Assembly: GCF_042738955.1 (NCBI RefSeq) | Contig: NZ_JBHYHC010000028.1 | Span: 1 to 64,000, forward strand | From: Umezawaea sp042738955 | GTDB lineage: Bacteria; Actinomycetota; Actinomycetes; Mycobacteriales; Pseudonocardiaceae | Length of the DNA: 64,000 nt | Reading direction: 5' to 3' | Part shown: positions 1 through 8,056 of the stretch, one piece after another | Position numbering within the stretch: position 1 is the first letter of the stretch | Layout: every line of letters begins with the position of its first letter | The notes under the pieces: model-generated | Seen by the model: only the letters and a program-made list of their open reading frames with translations | The model's database searches: none | What the model was told of the DNA's origin: nothing | Translations under genes and position numbers: made by a program

Positions 1-1623
1 CTCCAGGCCTGAGCGCATGGACAGCGGGACCTCCTTGAGGAACCAGATCAGCACGAAGCCGATCAGCACCACCACGCCGCCGACCAGGAACACGTTGTCG
101 ATCGCGCCGGAGAAGCCGTCCAGGAACGGACGCGCCAGCACCGGGTCGAGGGTCTTCAGGAACTCGGTGTTGTTCAGGTCGACACCGGAACCGCCGCCGC
201 CCTGGAGGCTCTGGGCGAACTGCGCGTTCTCCGGCTTGGCCAGCGCGGCCTGGAAGTCCGGGTTGCCGAACGCCGTGCGGAGCGCGTTGCCGATCTTGTC
301 GCCGACGCTGCTGAACAGGATCGACAGGAACACGGCGGTGCCGACGGTTCCGCCGATCTGGCGGAAGAACGTGGCCGACGACGTCGCGACGCCCATGTCC
401 CTCGGCTCGGCGTTGTTCTGGATGGCCAGCAGCAGGGTCTGCATGCACAGCCCCAGTCCGGCGCCCATCACGAACATCATGCTGAGCGTGAAGGCGTTCG
501 ACGTGTCCGTGCCGATCGTGCTGAACGCGAACAGCGCACCGGCCATCAGCGCGAAGCCCATGATCGGGAACAGCTTGTAGCGACCCGTCCGCGCGGTGAT
601 CTGGCCGCTGATCCCGGCCGCCGACATGATGCCGAACGTCAGCGGGAGCAGCATCAGGCCGGCTTCGGTCGCCGAGGCGCCCTTGACGATCTGGAGGTAC
701 AGCGGCAGCGAGACCATGCCGCCGAACATGCCGATGCCCATCACGAAGTTGATCGTGTTGCCGAGCGAGAACGTGCCGCTGCGGAACAGCCTCAGCGGCA
801 GCAGCGCCTCGTCGCCCATGCGCTTCTCGTTGAGGACGAAGCCCACGACGCCGACCACGCCGAGCGCGTACATGGCGATCGAGGTGCCGGACGCCCAGCC
901 CCACTCACGGCCCTGCTCGGCGACGATCAGCAGCGGCACCAGGCCGATGCTGAGCAGCGCGGCGCCCCAGAAGTCGATGCGGTGGTCGACCCGCTTGTGC
1001 GGGACGTTGAGCACCTTGGCGACCACGACGAGCGCGATCAGGGCGATCGGCACGTTGATCAGGAACACCCAGCGCCAGCCCGCGATGCCCGCGAACGAGT
1101 CCAGGCCGGCGAACAGGCCGCCGACGACCGGGCCCGCGACGCTCGACACGCCGAACACGGCCATGAAGTACGCGGAGTACTTGCTGCGCTCCCGAGGCGA
1201 CGTGATGTCCGCCAGGATCGCCATGCCGAGCGACATCAGACCACCGGCGCCGAGGCCCTGCACCGCGCGGAACGCGGCCAGCTCGTACATCGAGGTGGCG
1301 ATGCCGGACAGCAGCGACCCGGCCAGGAAGAGGCCGATCGCGGTGAGGTACATCGGCTTGCGGCCGTAGATGTCCGACAGCTTGCCGTACAGCGGCGTCG
1401 TGATCGTGGCGGTGATCAGGTACGCGGTCGTGGCCCAGGCCTGCAGGGTCTGGCCCTGGAGTTCGTCGGCGATGGTCTTCATCGCCGAGGAGACGATCGT
1501 CTGGTCGAGCGCCGCGAGGAACATCCCCAGCAGCAGCCCGGACAGGATCGTCAGGATCTGACGGTGGGTGAGCAGCGATTCGCCCCTCGGCGACGCTTCC
1601 GCTCTCTCTACCGTTTCCGACAT
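1..1623 (-). CDS. DHA2-family MFS drug exporter (EmrB/QacA type), 3' end cut by window
   Basis: The first 541 codons are present and only the extreme C-terminus is missing. It reads as a 14-segment proton-driven efflux protein of the inner membrane. Near the N-terminus there is a D1-type motif (LDQTIVSSAM) and, after the second helix, a motif-A loop (GKLSDIYGRKP). A large loop around residues 440-480 contains a GGGGGSG stretch between the last pairs of helices, as is usual in this family. The ATG at 1623 shares one base with the TGA stop of the upstream MarR gene (TGATG), so the two are translationally coupled and probably form one regulator-exporter operon. The substrate cannot be told from sequence. 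The family call is firm. Confidence 0.93.
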   Translation of the reverse strand, partial: MSETVERAEASPRGESLLTHRQILTILSGLLLGMFLAALDQTIVSSAMKTIADELQGQTLQAWATTAYLITATITTPLYGKLSDIYGRKPMYLTAIGLFLAGSLLSGIATSMYELAAFRAVQGLGAGGLMSLGMAILADITSPRERSKYSAYFMAVFGVSSVAGPVVGGLFAGLDSFAGIAGWRWVFLINVPIALIALVVVAKVLNVPHKRVDHRIDFWGAALLSIGLVPLLIVAEQGREWGWASGTSIAMYALGVVGVVGFVLNEKRMGDEALLPLRLFRSGTFSLGNTINFVMGIGMFGGMVSLPLYLQIVKGASATEAGLMLLPLTFGIMSAAGISGQITARTGRYKLFPIMGFALMAGALFAFSTIGTDTSNAFTLSMMFVMGAGLGLCMQTLLLAIQNNAEPRDMGVATSSATFFRQIGGTVGTAVFLSILFSSVGDKIGNALRTAFGNPDFQAALAKPENAQFAQSLQGGGGSGVDLNNTEFLKTLDPVLARPFLDGFSGAIDNVFLVGGVVVLIGFVLIWFLKEVPLSMRSGLE

Positions 1624-2150
1624 CACTTCTCCCCTTCTGAGCGCGGCCCCAGTCCGCTCTCAGCCAAGAAACCCGGTAGCGCGTTCTCGTGGTCGTTCAC
1701 GAAGCGCTCGAACAAGTCGGTGAACTGAACCCAGTCCGGCTCCGACCAGCCTCCGAACATCCGTGCGATGGCGGCGTTGCGCATGCGACGGCGGTCGGCC
1801 AGCAGCTGTTGGCCGGACTCCGTGGCGACGAGCACGCTGGCCCGTCCGTCCTCCGGGTCGGCTCGGCGTTCCACGAACCCGTCCTTGACGAGTCCCGCGA
1901 CCTGGCGGCTGACGGTCGAGGGGTCGGAGAAGACCGCCTCGGCCAGCGCGCTCGACCGGGAGGGACCCAGGTGGGCGAGGGTCGCGAGCAGGATGAACGC
2001 GGCCTTGTCCACGCCGACCTTGGCCATGTGCGCGGCCACGCACGCGTTCATCTTGTTGAGCCGGATCATCGCCATGCCGACCCGATCGGCCAGCTCCAGC
2101 TCTCGTTCCGTCGCCTCGGAACCCACCGTGTCACTCACCGGGCTCACCAT
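1623..2150 (-). CDS. MarR-family transcriptional regulator
   Basis: This 175-aa protein has the MarR winged helix-turn-helix at about residues 67-107. The recognition helix region reads DPSTVSRQVAGLVKDG and is followed by the basic wing (ERRADPEDGRA). The ATG at 2150 is preferred over the longer open frame because a GGAG box lies just upstream and because a dyad that looks like the operator (2165-2196) would otherwise be inside the gene. It is co-transcribed with, and overlaps by one base, the DHA2 exporter. The usual logic is repression of its own operon, relieved by a ligand that the pump exports; that part is inference from the family. Confidence 0.9.
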   Translation of the reverse strand: MVSPVSDTVGSEATERELELADRVGMAMIRLNKMNACVAAHMAKVGVDKAAFILLATLAHLGPSRSSALAEAVFSDPSTVSRQVAGLVKDGFVERRADPEDGRASVLVATESGQQLLADRRRMRNAAIARMFGGWSEPDWVQFTDLFERFVNDHENALPGFLAESGLGPRSEGEK

Positions 2151-2164
2151 GGAACACTCCGTTG

Positions 2165-2196
2165 CTTGCATCACCCAACTAGTTGCTGAGTACAAG
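2165..2196. promoter_or_regulatory. Candidate MarR operator: 32-bp imperfect dyad
   Basis: A perfect 10-bp palindrome, CAACTAGTTG (2176-2185), sits at the centre of a wider dyad whose outer arms CTTG (2165-2168) and CAAG (2193-2196) share the same centre. Ten of sixteen positions per arm match. It lies directly upstream of the marR start, where autorepressor sites are normally found. Binding is inferred. Confidence 0.55.
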
Positions 2197-2305
2197 CATG
2201 AACTCGGATGGCGTAGCGAAGCAAACGATTTACGCGTGAGCCATGTCTCAGCAGGCGGTTACCCACGGGTAGGCAACAGGGTTACCGGTCGGTAGCATCC
2301 GGGGC

Positions 2306-2758
2306 ATGAGCCAGGACTACGCGTTCGTCGCCGAGACCATGAAGCAGGGCGTGCCGTGGGTGGGCACCACCGGCATCGACTTCCTCGAGGTCGAGGGCGA
2401 CCGGGTGCTCGTCGCGCTGCCGGACGGCGAGCAGTACCGCAACCACGTCGGCGGCCCACACGCGGCCGTGGTGTTCGGCGCGGGCGAGACCGCGTCCGGC
2501 GCCGTCGTGCTCGCGGCCTTCTCCCGGCACATGGACAAGGCCACGCCGCTCGTCGCCCGCGCCGAGATCACCTACAAGAAGGTCGCCACCGGCGCGCTGC
2601 GGGCCGAGGCCGTGCTCGGCCGCCCGGCCGCCGAGGTGGTCGCCGAACTGGCGTCCGGCACCCGGCCCGAGTTCCCCGTGCACGTCACGATCACCAACGC
2701 CGACGGCGTCACCACGACCGAGATGACCGTGATCTGGACGTTGCGCCCGAACCGCTGA
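2306..2758 (+). CDS. Hot-dog fold thioesterase-like protein (DUF4442/PaaI-like)
   Basis: This is a 150-aa single-domain protein. The length, the NHVGGPHAAVVFGAGETASG segment typical of the central hot-dog helix, and the following beta strands fit the DUF4442/PaaI-like acyl-CoA thioesterase group. The substrate is unknown. It stands alone between the divergent marR operon and the lipoproteins. Immediately upstream (2283-2294) is a near-palindrome TACCGGTCGGTA that could be part of its promoter or an operator. The fold call rests on recognition of the pattern and not on a search. Confidence 0.7.
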   Translation: MSQDYAFVAETMKQGVPWVGTTGIDFLEVEGDRVLVALPDGEQYRNHVGGPHAAVVFGAGETASGAVVLAAFSRHMDKATPLVARAEITYKKVATGALRAEAVLGRPAAEVVAELASGTRPEFPVHVTITNADGVTTTEMTVIWTLRPNR

Positions 2759-2836
2759 CCACCGGTTCAGGCGTTCGGCGTAACGCCCGAACCACTTCCC
2801 CGCGATGCCTCCAACACGTCCACTTGGAGGAATCGC

Positions 2837-3571
2837 GTGACCAGCTCACCCGCCTTAGCCCGCTGGCGCCGCAGCGCCGTCCCGTTCCTGCTCGTCGCCG
2901 CGTGCGCGGGCGGCTGCGGGTCCACGCCGGACACCCCGCGCGTCGCCGCGACCCAGTCGTCCGGCGCGGCCAGCACGACCTCGACGCCCACGAGCACGTC
3001 CACCGCCCCGCCGCCGGTACAGAAGGTCGTCGACGGCCGCACGCTCGTCAACGCGACGGGCAAGACCGTCCGCGTCGTCGGACTGGCCGCGCCCGGCGAG
3101 TGCTGGGCCAAGTCCGCCGCCGAGTTCGCCACGAGCACGTTGACCGGCCAGCGTGTCAAGCTCGTCCCGGTCGCCGGTGACACGGTGTCCGTGGGTCTCC
3201 CGGACGGTTCGGACTACGCCGAAACCGCGCTGCGCAAGGGCTTGGCGCGCGCCGAGCCCACCGCGAGCGCCACGCTCACCGCCGCGCAGGCCGTGGCCCA
3301 GCAGGCCGGGGTCGGGCTGTGGGGCAGCACGTGCCAGGGCGCGGACACCGTCGCGCCACCGGCTCCGGTCACGCCGCCGCAGCCGGTCGTCGTCCCGCCC
3401 GCGCCGGAACCCGTGCCCGCGCCGCCACCGGCCACTCCGGACCTCCCCGCGGCGGTCTACTACAAGAGCTGCGCGGCGGCCCGTGCCGCGGGCGTGACGC
3501 CGCTGCACCGCGGCGATCCGGGCTACGGGTCCCATTTGGACCGCGACGGCGACGGGATCGCCTGCGAGTAA
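2837..3571 (+). CDS. Lipoprotein with SNase-like and Excalibur domains (copy 1)
   Basis: The 244-aa precursor starts at a GTG six bases after a GGAGG box. An Arg-rich N-terminus, a hydrophobic stretch and a lipobox (LVAAC, Cys23) predict a membrane-anchored lipoprotein. Residues from about 55 to 160 resemble the staphylococcal-nuclease (TNase) beta-barrel (KVVDGRTLV, VRVVGLAAPGECW), but the usual Arg/Glu catalytic set is not evident. A proline/valine linker follows, then a C-terminal Excalibur calcium-binding motif ending DRDGDGIACE. Excalibur is common in extracellular nucleases. The next gene is a paralog with the same architecture. The role is probably at the cell envelope but is not known. 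Confidence 0.82.
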   Translation: MTSSPALARWRRSAVPFLLVAACAGGCGSTPDTPRVAATQSSGAASTTSTPTSTSTAPPPVQKVVDGRTLVNATGKTVRVVGLAAPGECWAKSAAEFATSTLTGQRVKLVPVAGDTVSVGLPDGSDYAETALRKGLARAEPTASATLTAAQAVAQQAGVGLWGSTCQGADTVAPPAPVTPPQPVVVPPAPEPVPAPPPATPDLPAAVYYKSCAAARAAGVTPLHRGDPGYGSHLDRDGDGIACE

Positions 3572-3715
3572 ACCGATACAGATGCCGCAACCCACGTCCG
3601 AGGGGGCTGATCAGGGGATTCGAGTTGGTAACGTCCCGTGGCCGCCGTAACACGGTGGACGTTCCAGTGCGATGACCCGGACACAGGTGCGACCGCCGCG
3701 CCCTTGGAGGACCGC

Positions 3716-4411
3716 GTGCCCAGTACTTCCCCCGCGTCGACTCGTTGGCGTGGAGCCCTGCAACTCCTGCTCGCCCTGACCGTCCTCGGTGGATGCGCGT
3801 CGAAAACGGACCTCTCGTCCGCGATCCAGGTGACGACGCCGAGTTCCACGCCGAGCACGGCACCGATGATCACCACCACGGCGAGCGCGCCCGACCAACC
3901 GTCCACGCAGGTCGTGGACGTCGTGGACGGACGCACGATCGTCGGGGCGGACGGCAGGCAGATCCAGATCGCGGGCCTCCAGCCGCCCGGCGAGTGCTGG
4001 GCGCAGGCCGCGCTGGAGTTCACCCGGAAGACGTTGAACGGCAAGACGGTCAAGTACGTCCCGACGGTCGGGACGGCCGCGACCGTGCTGATGCCGGACG
4101 GGTCGAACTTCGCGGTCGAGGCCGTTCGTCGAGGCCAGGGCCGCGCCGAGCCCGGCACGGGGACGGCGCTGAGGTCCGCGCAGTCCGCCGCCGAGCAGGC
4201 CGAACTCGGGCTGTGGGGCGGGCCCTGCGGCGGCAAGGACAGCCTCCAGCAGGCGGGGTCGGGGCAGCAGCAGTCGTCGGGGTCCAGCGACGTGTACTAC
4301 GCGACCTGCGACGCGGCCAAGCGCGCGGGCGCCACGCCGATCGTCGTCGGCCAGCCCGGCTACGGCAAGCACCTCGACCCGGACGGCGACGGGATCGCCT
4401 GCGACCGGTAG
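3716..4411 (+). CDS. Lipoprotein with SNase-like and Excalibur domains (copy 2)
   Basis: This is a 231-aa paralog of the preceding gene. The GTG start at 3716 is chosen because a GGAGG box lies five bases upstream, in the same arrangement as copy 1, and because it places a clean lipoprotein signal (VLGGC, Cys27) at the N-terminus; a longer reading frame upstream lacks a ribosome site. The SNase-like segment (VVDVVDGRTIVGADG, IQIAGLQPPGECW) and the terminal Excalibur motif (DPDGDGIACDR) align with copy 1. The linker is Gln/Ser-rich instead of Pro-rich. The pair looks like a tandem duplication that has diverged. Confidence 0.82.
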   Translation: MPSTSPASTRWRGALQLLLALTVLGGCASKTDLSSAIQVTTPSSTPSTAPMITTTASAPDQPSTQVVDVVDGRTIVGADGRQIQIAGLQPPGECWAQAALEFTRKTLNGKTVKYVPTVGTAATVLMPDGSNFAVEAVRRGQGRAEPGTGTALRSAQSAAEQAELGLWGGPCGGKDSLQQAGSGQQQSSGSSDVYYATCDAAKRAGATPIVVGQPGYGKHLDPDGDGIACDR

Positions 4412-4420
4412 AACAGCCGC

Positions 4421-5434
4421 ATGAAGGTGGACAGCGTCGAGATCACGTTCGACCCGCGCGAGATCGGCGGCACCGCGCGGCAGGCCGAGGACGCGGGCTA
4501 CGACGGGTTCTGGGTGGCCGAGGCCCAGCACGACCCGTTCGTCGCCCTCTCGGTCGCCGCCGGGACGACGTCGCGGATCGAACTGGGCACGTCCATCGCG
4601 GTGGCGTTCGCGCGCAACCCGATGAGCACCGCCGTGCTGGCGAACGACCTGCAACTGCTGTCCGGCGGCCGCTTCAACCTAGGACTCGGGTCCCAGGTGG
4701 AGCCGCACATCACCAAGCGGTTCTCGATGCCGTGGTCGAAACCCGCCGCGCGGATGCGCGAGTACGTGCTGGCGATGCGGGCGATCTGGCACGCGTGGGA
4801 GACCGGTGAGCGGCCGAGGTTCCGCGGCGAGTTCTTCACCCACACCGTGATGACGCCGTTCTTCGACCCCGGCCCGAACCCGTACGGCCCGCCCAAGGTG
4901 TTCCTCGCGGGCGTCGGCGAACTGATGACCGAGGTCGCGGGCGAGGTCGCCGACGGGTTCCTGTGCCACAGCTTCACCACCGAGCGGTACCTGCGCGAGG
5001 TGACGGTCCCGGCGTTGGAACGCGGCCGCGCTCGCGCCGGGAAACCGTTGGCGGGCTTGGAGATCAGCGGCCCGTCGTTCGTCGCGACGGGCAACACCGA
5101 GGAGGAGCTGGCGGCGTCCATCAGGGACACCAAGAAGCAGATCGCGTTCTACGGCTCGACGCCGTCCTACCGGAAGGTCCTCGACCTGCACGGGTGGGGC
5201 GCCCTGCACGAGGACCTGCACGCGCTGTCCCGGCGGCAGAAGTGGGACGAGATGACCGACGCCGTCGACGACGAGGTGCTGCGGGCGTTCGCCGTGGTCG
5301 GCGAACCGGAGCAGGTCGCCGCCGAGCTGCTGGCCCGCTACGGCGACATCACCACCCGCTCGTCCTGCTACGCCCCGTACCGCGCCGACCCCGAACGCTG
5401 GGGCCGGGTGTTCACGGCGCTCAAAAACGGGTGA
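4421..5434 (+). CDS. LLM-class F420-dependent oxidoreductase (TIGR03617-like)
   Basis: The 337-aa protein has the bacterial-luciferase-like TIM-barrel pattern: the N-terminal EDAGYDGFWVAEAQHDPF segment, the IELGTSIAVAFARNP strand, and LLSGGRFNLGLGSQVEPHITKRF. In actinobacteria these proteins normally use coenzyme F420 and not FMN. The substrate is unknown. It begins nine bases after the end of the second Excalibur lipoprotein, so read-through transcription is likely, though a functional link is not obvious. Confidence 0.85.
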   Translation: MKVDSVEITFDPREIGGTARQAEDAGYDGFWVAEAQHDPFVALSVAAGTTSRIELGTSIAVAFARNPMSTAVLANDLQLLSGGRFNLGLGSQVEPHITKRFSMPWSKPAARMREYVLAMRAIWHAWETGERPRFRGEFFTHTVMTPFFDPGPNPYGPPKVFLAGVGELMTEVAGEVADGFLCHSFTTERYLREVTVPALERGRARAGKPLAGLEISGPSFVATGNTEEELAASIRDTKKQIAFYGSTPSYRKVLDLHGWGALHEDLHALSRRQKWDEMTDAVDDEVLRAFAVVGEPEQVAAELLARYGDITTRSSCYAPYRADPERWGRVFTALKNG

Positions 5435-5606
5435 TGCGGTGCCGCCCGCTGGGCGAATCGCGCAACCCGTGGTGGAAGAACGCCAGTTCCGCCCGAACCC
5501 GCAGCACTCCCCGGCGTCTTATCCACCGCCGTCTGCCCACCCGCGCGGCCACCAGGGCGAGCGGCAGGACGAGCAACGTCATCAGGATCGTCGGGATCAA
5601 GGTCAT
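5421..5606 (-). CDS. Possible small membrane protein (61 aa)
   Basis: A short frame on the opposite strand begins with a hydrophobic helix (MTLIPTILMTLLVLPLAL) followed by a basic, Arg-rich segment, as expected for a single-pass small membrane protein. A strong GAAGGAGG box precedes the ATG, but only two bases separate them, which is closer than usual; the second Met (codon 9) is an alternative start. Its 3' end overlaps the oxidoreductase gene by 14 bases in convergent orientation. No homolog is recognised, and it may be spurious. Confidence 0.4.
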   Translation of the reverse strand: MTLIPTILMTLLVLPLALVAARVGRRRWIRRRGVLRVRAELAFFHHGLRDSPSGRHRITRF

Positions 5607-5982
5607 CGCCTCCTTCGGCAGGGCAACGACCGAGTCGGACCCCGCTTACGGCGATCACCCGAAGGCCACCCCGATGGAGCAACCGCTCCACCGGGCGGAC
5701 GTTCCGTCGACCACCCCTCTGGAGATCAGTTTCGACCGCTCACCCGAAAGTGTTACCGAGGATGGGGGCGAGCGGAAGAACTACAGGTCACGAGGTTGTC
5801 ACCACCACGCCAACGCTCGGCCGTCCGGGTCACGGCACTGCTCCGGTTCCCCCTGTTCTTCCCTTGTGCCGCAAGCGCTTCGACCCTGAACACACCATCG
5901 AGTGGCGGGTAACGCGCCTCGGAACGGCCACGATGAGCGGATGCCAGCCGGAGAACACCGGCTCCGTTCCCAGAGGCGAACC
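5435..5982. other. Gene-poor interval
   Basis: Apart from the small minus-strand frame at 5421-5606, nothing convincing is seen in these 548 bases. The several overlapping frames are rich in Arg/Pro and lack ribosome sites. The promoter of the following membrane protein must lie near its 3' end. Confidence 0.5.
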
Positions 5983-6504
5983 ATGTCCGAACCCGTTGTG
6001 CCGGCGTCCGAAGCGGTGACCCCGCCGAACGGCTTCCCCCAACCCCAGTGGTCACCGGCTCCGGCTCGGCGCTCCGGAAGGGGGTGGCTCCTGTTCGGCC
6101 TCGGGGTCGTGACCGGCGCGGCCGTCCTCGGCGCGGTCTGGCTCGTCGTGGCGCTGCCAGGGGCCACCGCGAAGTCCACGGCGTTCGAGCTGAAGGGGAC
6201 CATGACCCTGGTCGACTCCCGGCTCGGCGGCAGCTCGAACTGCTACGGCACGGGCGGCTACAAGGACATCTCGGAGGGCAGCGCGGTCACGGTGTACGGC
6301 GCGGGCGGCGACGTCGTGGCCACGGGCTCGCTCGGCAAGGGCACGATCGGCTCCTCGTACGACACCTGCGTCTTCACCGTGTCCGTCCCGAACGTGCCGG
6401 GCGACGAGAAGTTCTACCAGGTCGAGGTGACCCACCGGGGCAAGATCACCGTCGAGGCCGCGGACGCCAAGTCGGTCGGCGTCGCCGCGACCCTCGGCGG
6501 CTAG
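5983..6504 (+). CDS. Membrane-anchored secreted-domain protein, unknown function
   Basis: The ATG at 5983 follows an AGAGG box. The 173-aa product has a Pro-rich cytoplasmic N-terminus, one transmembrane helix (WLLFGLGVVTGAAVLGAVWL, about residues 36-57), then an extracellular domain of about 110 residues with two cysteines (SNCYGTGGYKDI and YDTCVF) that could form a disulfide. The domain looks like a small beta-sandwich. I do not recognise a family. Its TAG stop shares the tetranucleotide CTAG (6501-6504) with the stop of the convergent gene. Confidence 0.75.
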   Translation: MSEPVVPASEAVTPPNGFPQPQWSPAPARRSGRGWLLFGLGVVTGAAVLGAVWLVVALPGATAKSTAFELKGTMTLVDSRLGGSSNCYGTGGYKDISEGSAVTVYGAGGDVVATGSLGKGTIGSSYDTCVFTVSVPNVPGDEKFYQVEVTHRGKITVEAADAKSVGVAATLGG

Positions 6505-6881
6505 AGGTCCGGCAGCGGGTCCGGCGGGCCGAAGTCGCGGTCGCGGACCTCCGCGTCGGCCGCGGCGATCACCGGGACGTACTCGTCCCAGGTCTGGAAC
6601 GGCGAGCCGTCGAACGTGAACGTCGGGTCCATCACCGTGTCCACCGGGCCGAGCCGCAGCGTTCGCGGGTAGGTCCAGTGCACGGCCTTCGGCAGGTCGT
6701 GGCTCCGCCAGCTGCACTCCAGCATGATCACGTTCTCGGCCGTCACCACGAAGAGGAACGGCTTCTGCACGAACGAGAACCCCGACGCGGAGTTGGCCGT
6801 CGCCGGGAAGAGGTAGCGGATCTCCGTGCCCGGCGGCAGCAGCGCCCGGCACCTCTCGCGCACCACGCTGCTCAACGGCAC
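6501..6881 (-). CDS. Conserved-looking hypothetical protein (126 aa)
   Basis: This is a small soluble protein starting with GTG at 6881, a few bases after a GGGG-containing stretch. It contains a strand-rich core (EIRYLFPATAN, FLFVVTAENVIMLEC) and an acidic, Pro-rich C-terminus. The strand pattern resembles small PH-like domains, but this is only an impression. It sits 20 bases downstream of the transglutaminase-like gene on the same strand and may be its operon partner. It ends convergently with the membrane protein gene within a shared CTAG. Confidence 0.65.
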   Translation of the reverse strand: MPLSSVVRERCRALLPPGTEIRYLFPATANSASGFSFVQKPFLFVVTAENVIMLECSWRSHDLPKAVHWTYPRTLRLGPVDTVMDPTFTFDGSPFQTWDEYVPVIAAADAEVRDRDFGPPDPLPDL

Positions 6882-6901
6882 GTCCCCACGACCTTCCGGT
6901 T

Positions 6902-7708
6902 TCAGCGAATCAGTTCCTCGGGCACCCGCAGGTCCTCGTGCTGGTAGAGAGCCGCGACCGCCGCCGCGTCGTCACCCGCGCACACGGCCGCCACCTCGTC
7001 GAGCAGCAGGTCGTAGTCCTCGCCGGTGTTGCCCTCGTACGCGTCGGTCATCCGACCCCACTCGTCCCACGGCAGGGTCTCCACGTTGTTCAACGCGGCC
7101 AGGTCGCGCACGGCGTTGCCGCGGATCTCCGACGGCCCCCAGTTCTCCGTGCCGGGCACGCCGAACAGGTCCGCGTCGATCTCCCCGCGCCGGTAGGCGC
7201 TCCACGCCTCACCACCGGTCAGGAACTCGCCGGGCTTCAGGTCACGAGGGTCGACCGGGAACGACGACTCGAACACCTCGGTGTCGATCCGCACCCACCG
7301 CCCACCGTCCCAGAACTCGGTGACCCAGTGGTCCACCCCGCGCCCGGCCTCGAAGTACATCCCGAACCCGCACCGCACCCGAGCCGGAATCCCGTTGTCC
7401 CGCAACAGGGCGCAGCTCAACACCGCGAAGTGCCGACACGTCCCCACCACCCGCCGCGCGGGCTCCCGCCGAGCAGACAACGGTGAGGGATCCAACCCCA
7501 ACAACACGTCGACCAGCTCGTTCGCGGGCCGGATGTCCTTCTCCACCAACCGCCCAGCCGACATCCCCGCCGCGACGAGATCAGTGGGCTGGAGAACGAG
7601 CGCGTGCACAGCCGCGCAGACCTCCAACGGGTCGCTCGCGACCACAGACCCGGCACCCGCGCCAAGAGCGGTGAACGGTCCGGGAACGACGTAGTCGATC
7701 TGCACCAT
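6902..7708 (-). CDS. Transglutaminase-like cysteine protease-fold protein
   Basis: The chosen ATG at 7708 gives 268 aa; the longer frame upstream would run into the tRNA terminator. The classic transglutaminase-like triad is visible: Cys91 in GTCRHF, His127 in GVDHWVTEFW and Asp142 in WVRIDTE, within about residues 75-150. The C-terminal half is helical and acidic. No ribosome site precedes the ATG, but a TACCAT hexamer eight bases upstream could be a -10 box for a leaderless transcript. Such proteins can act as peptidases, peptide-modifying enzymes or inactive scaffolds. The substrate here is unknown. Confidence 0.82.
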   Translation of the reverse strand: MVQIDYVVPGPFTALGAGAGSVVASDPLEVCAAVHALVLQPTDLVAAGMSAGRLVEKDIRPANELVDVLLGLDPSPLSARREPARRVVGTCRHFAVLSCALLRDNGIPARVRCGFGMYFEAGRGVDHWVTEFWDGGRWVRIDTEVFESSFPVDPRDLKPGEFLTGGEAWSAYRRGEIDADLFGVPGTENWGPSEIRGNAVRDLAALNNVETLPWDEWGRMTDAYEGNTGEDYDLLLDEVAAVCAGDDAAAVAALYQHEDLRVPEELIR

Positions 7709-7813
7709 GGGAGCAAATGGTAGGGCTAGACCGACCGGTTGGAGACCTGAACCAGGCATCTCGAACCACCGGGCGTTCCCCTGCCGACGAGGCACCGCCC
7801 CCAGCACGCGGGC

Positions 7814-7851
7814 AAAGAAAAACCCCAGGCCACACGATGTGTGACCTGGGG
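7814..7851 (-). terminator. Intrinsic terminator of tRNA-Thr
   Basis: A 13-bp stem (7823-7835 with 7839-7851, one G-U pair in the minus-strand RNA) and a 3-nt loop are followed on the minus strand by a U-rich run (complement of 7814-7822). It lies 12 bases after the tRNA. Confidence 0.85.
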
Positions 7852-7862
7852 CCATCTCGCTG

Positions 7863-7936
7863 AGCCGCCTATCGGAATCGAACCGATGACCTGTTCATTA
7901 CGAGTGAACCGCTCTAGCCGACTGAGCTAAGGCGGC
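7863..7936 (-). tRNA. tRNA-Thr (anticodon CGU)
   Basis: The minus strand folds into a full cloverleaf: a 7-bp acceptor stem (GCCGCCT with AGGCGGC), D-arm GCTC/GAGC, anticodon stem GTTCA/TGAAC with loop CTCGTAA (anticodon CGT), and T-arm with TTCGATT. The discriminator base is U. CCA is not encoded. An intrinsic terminator follows. Confidence 0.97.
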
Positions 7937-8056
7937 GAGACGCGTTAACTATAGCGGACTTCAAGAGCGTCACCGACAGGGGTCCCCCTCGTTAGTCTTC
8001 TCGTGACGCCGCTCACCCCGGCAGCACGCTCTTCACCGCCGAGGAGGACCTCTCAC

